Assembly: GCA_023257495.1 (NCBI GenBank)
Contig: JALRCC010000269.1
Coordinates: 1-7,843, forward strand
DNA length: 7,843 nt
Direction of reading: 5' to 3'
Origin: Rugosibacter sp.
GTDB lineage: Bacteria; Pseudomonadota; Gammaproteobacteria; Burkholderiales; Rhodocyclaceae
Shown: in pieces, positions 6,068 to 7,843 of the stretch
Numbering within the stretch: position 1 is the stretch's first letter
Layout of the letters: each line of letters starts with the position of its first letter
The notes under the pieces: model-generated
The model's database searches: none
Told to the model about the DNA's origin: nothing
What the model saw: only the letters and a program-made list of their open reading frames with translations
Made by a program: the position numbers and the translations under genes

Positions 6068-7840
6068 TCAGCCCAGCGCGTTCGCAGGCGGGGCAACTTT
6101 CATGATTTCCTCTATCGTCGTCAGCCCTGCCGCTACTTTTCTGGCGCCCGCGATACGCAGTGATTTCACGCCTTCACGCATCGCCTGCTGACGCAAGCCA
6201 TCCAGATCTGCCCCGGTCGCGATCAACTGCTTCAATTCAGCAGACAACGGCATGATTTCATAAATACCGACGCGCCCCTTGTAGCCGGTCATGCGGCAAT
6301 CAAGACACCCAACAGGGCGATAGATTTTCGCAGGTGGCTTTGATTTCCATGGGGCAACCAGCGCATTCCATGCCGCTTCGTCTTCAACACGCATGCCGCC
6401 GGGCTGTTTGCATTGCGGACACAAAGTGCGCACCAGCCGCTGAGCCATCACGCCAACGACGGTTGCCGCCAGCAAATAAGGCGGCACACCCAGATCAATC
6501 AATCGCGTAATGGCCGAAGGTGCATCATTGGTGTGCAATGTCGACAACACCAGATGCCCGGTAAGCGCGGCCTGAATGGCCATATCTGCTGTTTGCAGAT
6601 CGCGGATTTCGCCCACCATGATGATGTCCGGATCCTGCCGCATCAGAGCGCGAATGCCTTCCGCAAACCCCATGCCGATATCCGGCACAACCTGCACCTG
6701 ATTAAACGCAGGTTCGATCATCTCGATCGGATCTTCCAGCGTGCACACATTCACTTCGGGCGTAGCCAGCTCTTTCAAGGTGGAATACAGCGTAACGGTT
6801 TTACCACTGCCTGTTGGCCCGGTAACCAGAATAATGCCGTTAGGATGTGCCGTCATATCGCGCCATGTGGCCACTTCGTCCTCACCAAAACCGAGCTCGG
6901 AAAAATCGCGCACGAGCACGTCCGGGTCAAAAATCCGCATCACCATTTTTTCACCAAAAGCTGTCGGCAAAGTGGCTAGCCGTAACTCCACTTCCTGCCC
7001 GTCTGGCGTACGCGTTTTGAGTCGGCCATCTTGCGGGCGGCGTTTTTCCACCACATCCATACGGCCAAGAATCTTGATTCGGCTGGTCATGGCGTTAAGC
7101 ACTGCCATCGGGATTTGATACACCTGATGCAGCACGCCATCAATACGAAAGCGCACGATGCCCGAGTCGCGCCGTGGCTCGACATGGATATCTGACGCAC
7201 GCTGTTCAAACGCATATTGCCAAAGCCAATCGACGATGGTGACGATATGTTGATCATTCGCATCAAACTGTTTATTGCTTTTGCCAAGCTCAACCAACTG
7301 CTCAAAGTTTGAAGCACCGCCAGTGACATCGCCTTTCGCCTGCGCGCCCTTAACCGATTTGGCCAAGTTGTAAAACTCTACCTGATAGCGCGCAATATCT
7401 TGCGGGTTGGCAATCACACGGCGAATCTTTTTATTCAGAATCGGCTGAATTTCTGCCTCCCAGTTGCGCTGGAATGGTTCTGCCGTCGCAATCACCACCT
7501 CATCCAGTTTCACCTGAACCGGCAGAATGCGAAAACGCGAGGCATAAGCGTTACTCATCACGCTAGTCACTGCTGAAAAATCAATTTTCAGCGGATCAAT
7601 ATGTAAATAGTCCATTCCGGACCACGCGGCAAGCCACTGCGTGAGTGCCTCCATATCCAGAACTTTATGCGGTGGCTGCAATGACTTCCAACGCCGCTCG
7701 GCCAGCATGACCAATGGATGAGTTTCCGTAGTGAAATGACGGCGCTCATTTTTAAAAGCAACGGCCTGGTCTGCATCGACCAAACCATCGGCAACTAACG
7801 CATCGATTATCTCGGGCAGTTTGAGGCTGTGTTCCGTCAT
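6068..7840 (-). CDS. GspE/PilB-family ATPase (type II secretion or type IV pilus assembly)
   Basis: This 590-aa cytoplasmic hexameric ATPase powers assembly of a pilus or pseudopilus. Residues 1-35 form a short helical module resembling a degenerate MshEN motif. Residues about 62-157 match the T2SSE_N domain. The catalytic part has Walker A GPTGSGKT (341-348), an Asp box TLEDPIE (367-373), Walker B DIIMVGEIRD (405-414) with catalytic Glu411, and a His box TGHLVLSTLHTND (427-439). Cys474, Cys477, Cys512 and Cys515 form the CxxC...CxxC zinc motif. These features mark an assembly ATPase (GspE/PilB) rather than a retraction ATPase (PilT), which lacks the N-domain and cysteines. The gene is convergent with the VWA gene, 23 bp apart. 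Only 3 bp precede the ATG at 7840 and the frame is open there, so an earlier start cannot be excluded. No pilus or secretion partner gene is visible, so I give no symbol. Confidence 0.93.
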   Translation of the reverse strand: MTEHSLKLPEIIDALVADGLVDADQAVAFKNERRHFTTETHPLVMLAERRWKSLQPPHKVLDMEALTQWLAAWSGMDYLHIDPLKIDFSAVTSVMSNAYASRFRILPVQVKLDEVVIATAEPFQRNWEAEIQPILNKKIRRVIANPQDIARYQVEFYNLAKSVKGAQAKGDVTGGASNFEQLVELGKSNKQFDANDQHIVTIVDWLWQYAFEQRASDIHVEPRRDSGIVRFRIDGVLHQVYQIPMAVLNAMTSRIKILGRMDVVEKRRPQDGRLKTRTPDGQEVELRLATLPTAFGEKMVMRIFDPDVLVRDFSELGFGEDEVATWRDMTAHPNGIILVTGPTGSGKTVTLYSTLKELATPEVNVCTLEDPIEMIEPAFNQVQVVPDIGMGFAEGIRALMRQDPDIIMVGEIRDLQTADMAIQAALTGHLVLSTLHTNDAPSAITRLIDLGVPPYLLAATVVGVMAQRLVRTLCPQCKQPGGMRVEDEAAWNALVAPWKSKPPAKIYRPVGCLDCRMTGYKGRVGIYEIMPLSAELKQLIATGADLDGLRQQAMREGVKSLRIAGARKVAAGLTTIEEIMKVAPPANALG

Positions 7841-7843
7841 TTC

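Noticed and set aside
6060..6090. Inverted repeat CGCCTG/CAGGCG at the convergent gene ends
   Set aside because: The stem is only 6 bp with a 19-nt loop, most of it lies within the coding end of the GspE-like gene, and there is no T-run on either side. Too weak to call a bidirectional terminator.
6413..6979. 188-aa plus-strand open frame opposite the GspE-like gene
   Set aside because: It lies entirely antisense to the catalytic core of a well-supported ATPase gene and is rich in His, Gln and Arg without any motif, as expected of a shadow frame.

Overview
The window is a gene-dense, moderately GC-rich stretch of a Gram-negative, most likely betaproteobacterial, chromosome. The evidence for that lineage is an rnf cluster in the order C-D-G-E-nth (the order seen in gamma- and betaproteobacteria), a DUF1841 gene directly after nth, a paired MoxR-type ATPase and CoxE-like VWA protein, and a PilB/GspE-type ATPase. 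The assignment rests on gene content and protein style only; I cannot name the species.

Left part (1-3823, all + strand): this is the end of an electron-transfer operon. It holds the alanine-rich C-terminal tail of RnfC (start outside the window), then RnfD, RnfG and RnfE. Together with RnfA and RnfB, presumably upstream, these form the membrane Rnf/Rsx complex that exchanges electrons between ferredoxin and NAD and is coupled to ion movement. The genes are 3-12 bp apart or overlap. The last rnf gene overlaps nth (endonuclease III, a [4Fe-4S] base-excision repair enzyme) by 4 bp, and nth overlaps a small DUF1841 gene by 8 bp. One polycistronic message is therefore likely.

Middle (3824-4004): a 181-bp spacer with no convincing gene. 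It contains a GC-rich hairpin just after DUF1841 and a plausible sigma-70 promoter overlapping a perfect 11-bp palindrome. This promoter probably drives the next two genes.

Right-middle (4005-6044, + strand): a two-gene unit encoding a MoxR-like AAA+ ATPase and a VWA-domain protein of the CoxE-like group. By analogy with RavA-ViaA, CbbQ-CbbO and NorQ-NorD, they probably act together as a chaperone or metalloenzyme-activation machine, but the target is unknown. This is the least explained part of the window.

Right end (6068-7840, - strand): a convergent gene for a complete GspE/PilB-family secretion or pilus-assembly ATPase, 590 aa, with all catalytic boxes and a zinc tetracysteine motif. No other pilus or secretion genes are visible.

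No RNA genes, insertion sequences, CRISPR arrays or signs of recent transfer were seen. Overall this is ordinary chromosomal sequence with a few points worth checking: the AAA+/VWA pair, a histidine/acid pattern in DUF1841, a strong hairpin inside rnfC, and the modular N-terminus of the GspE-like ATPase.
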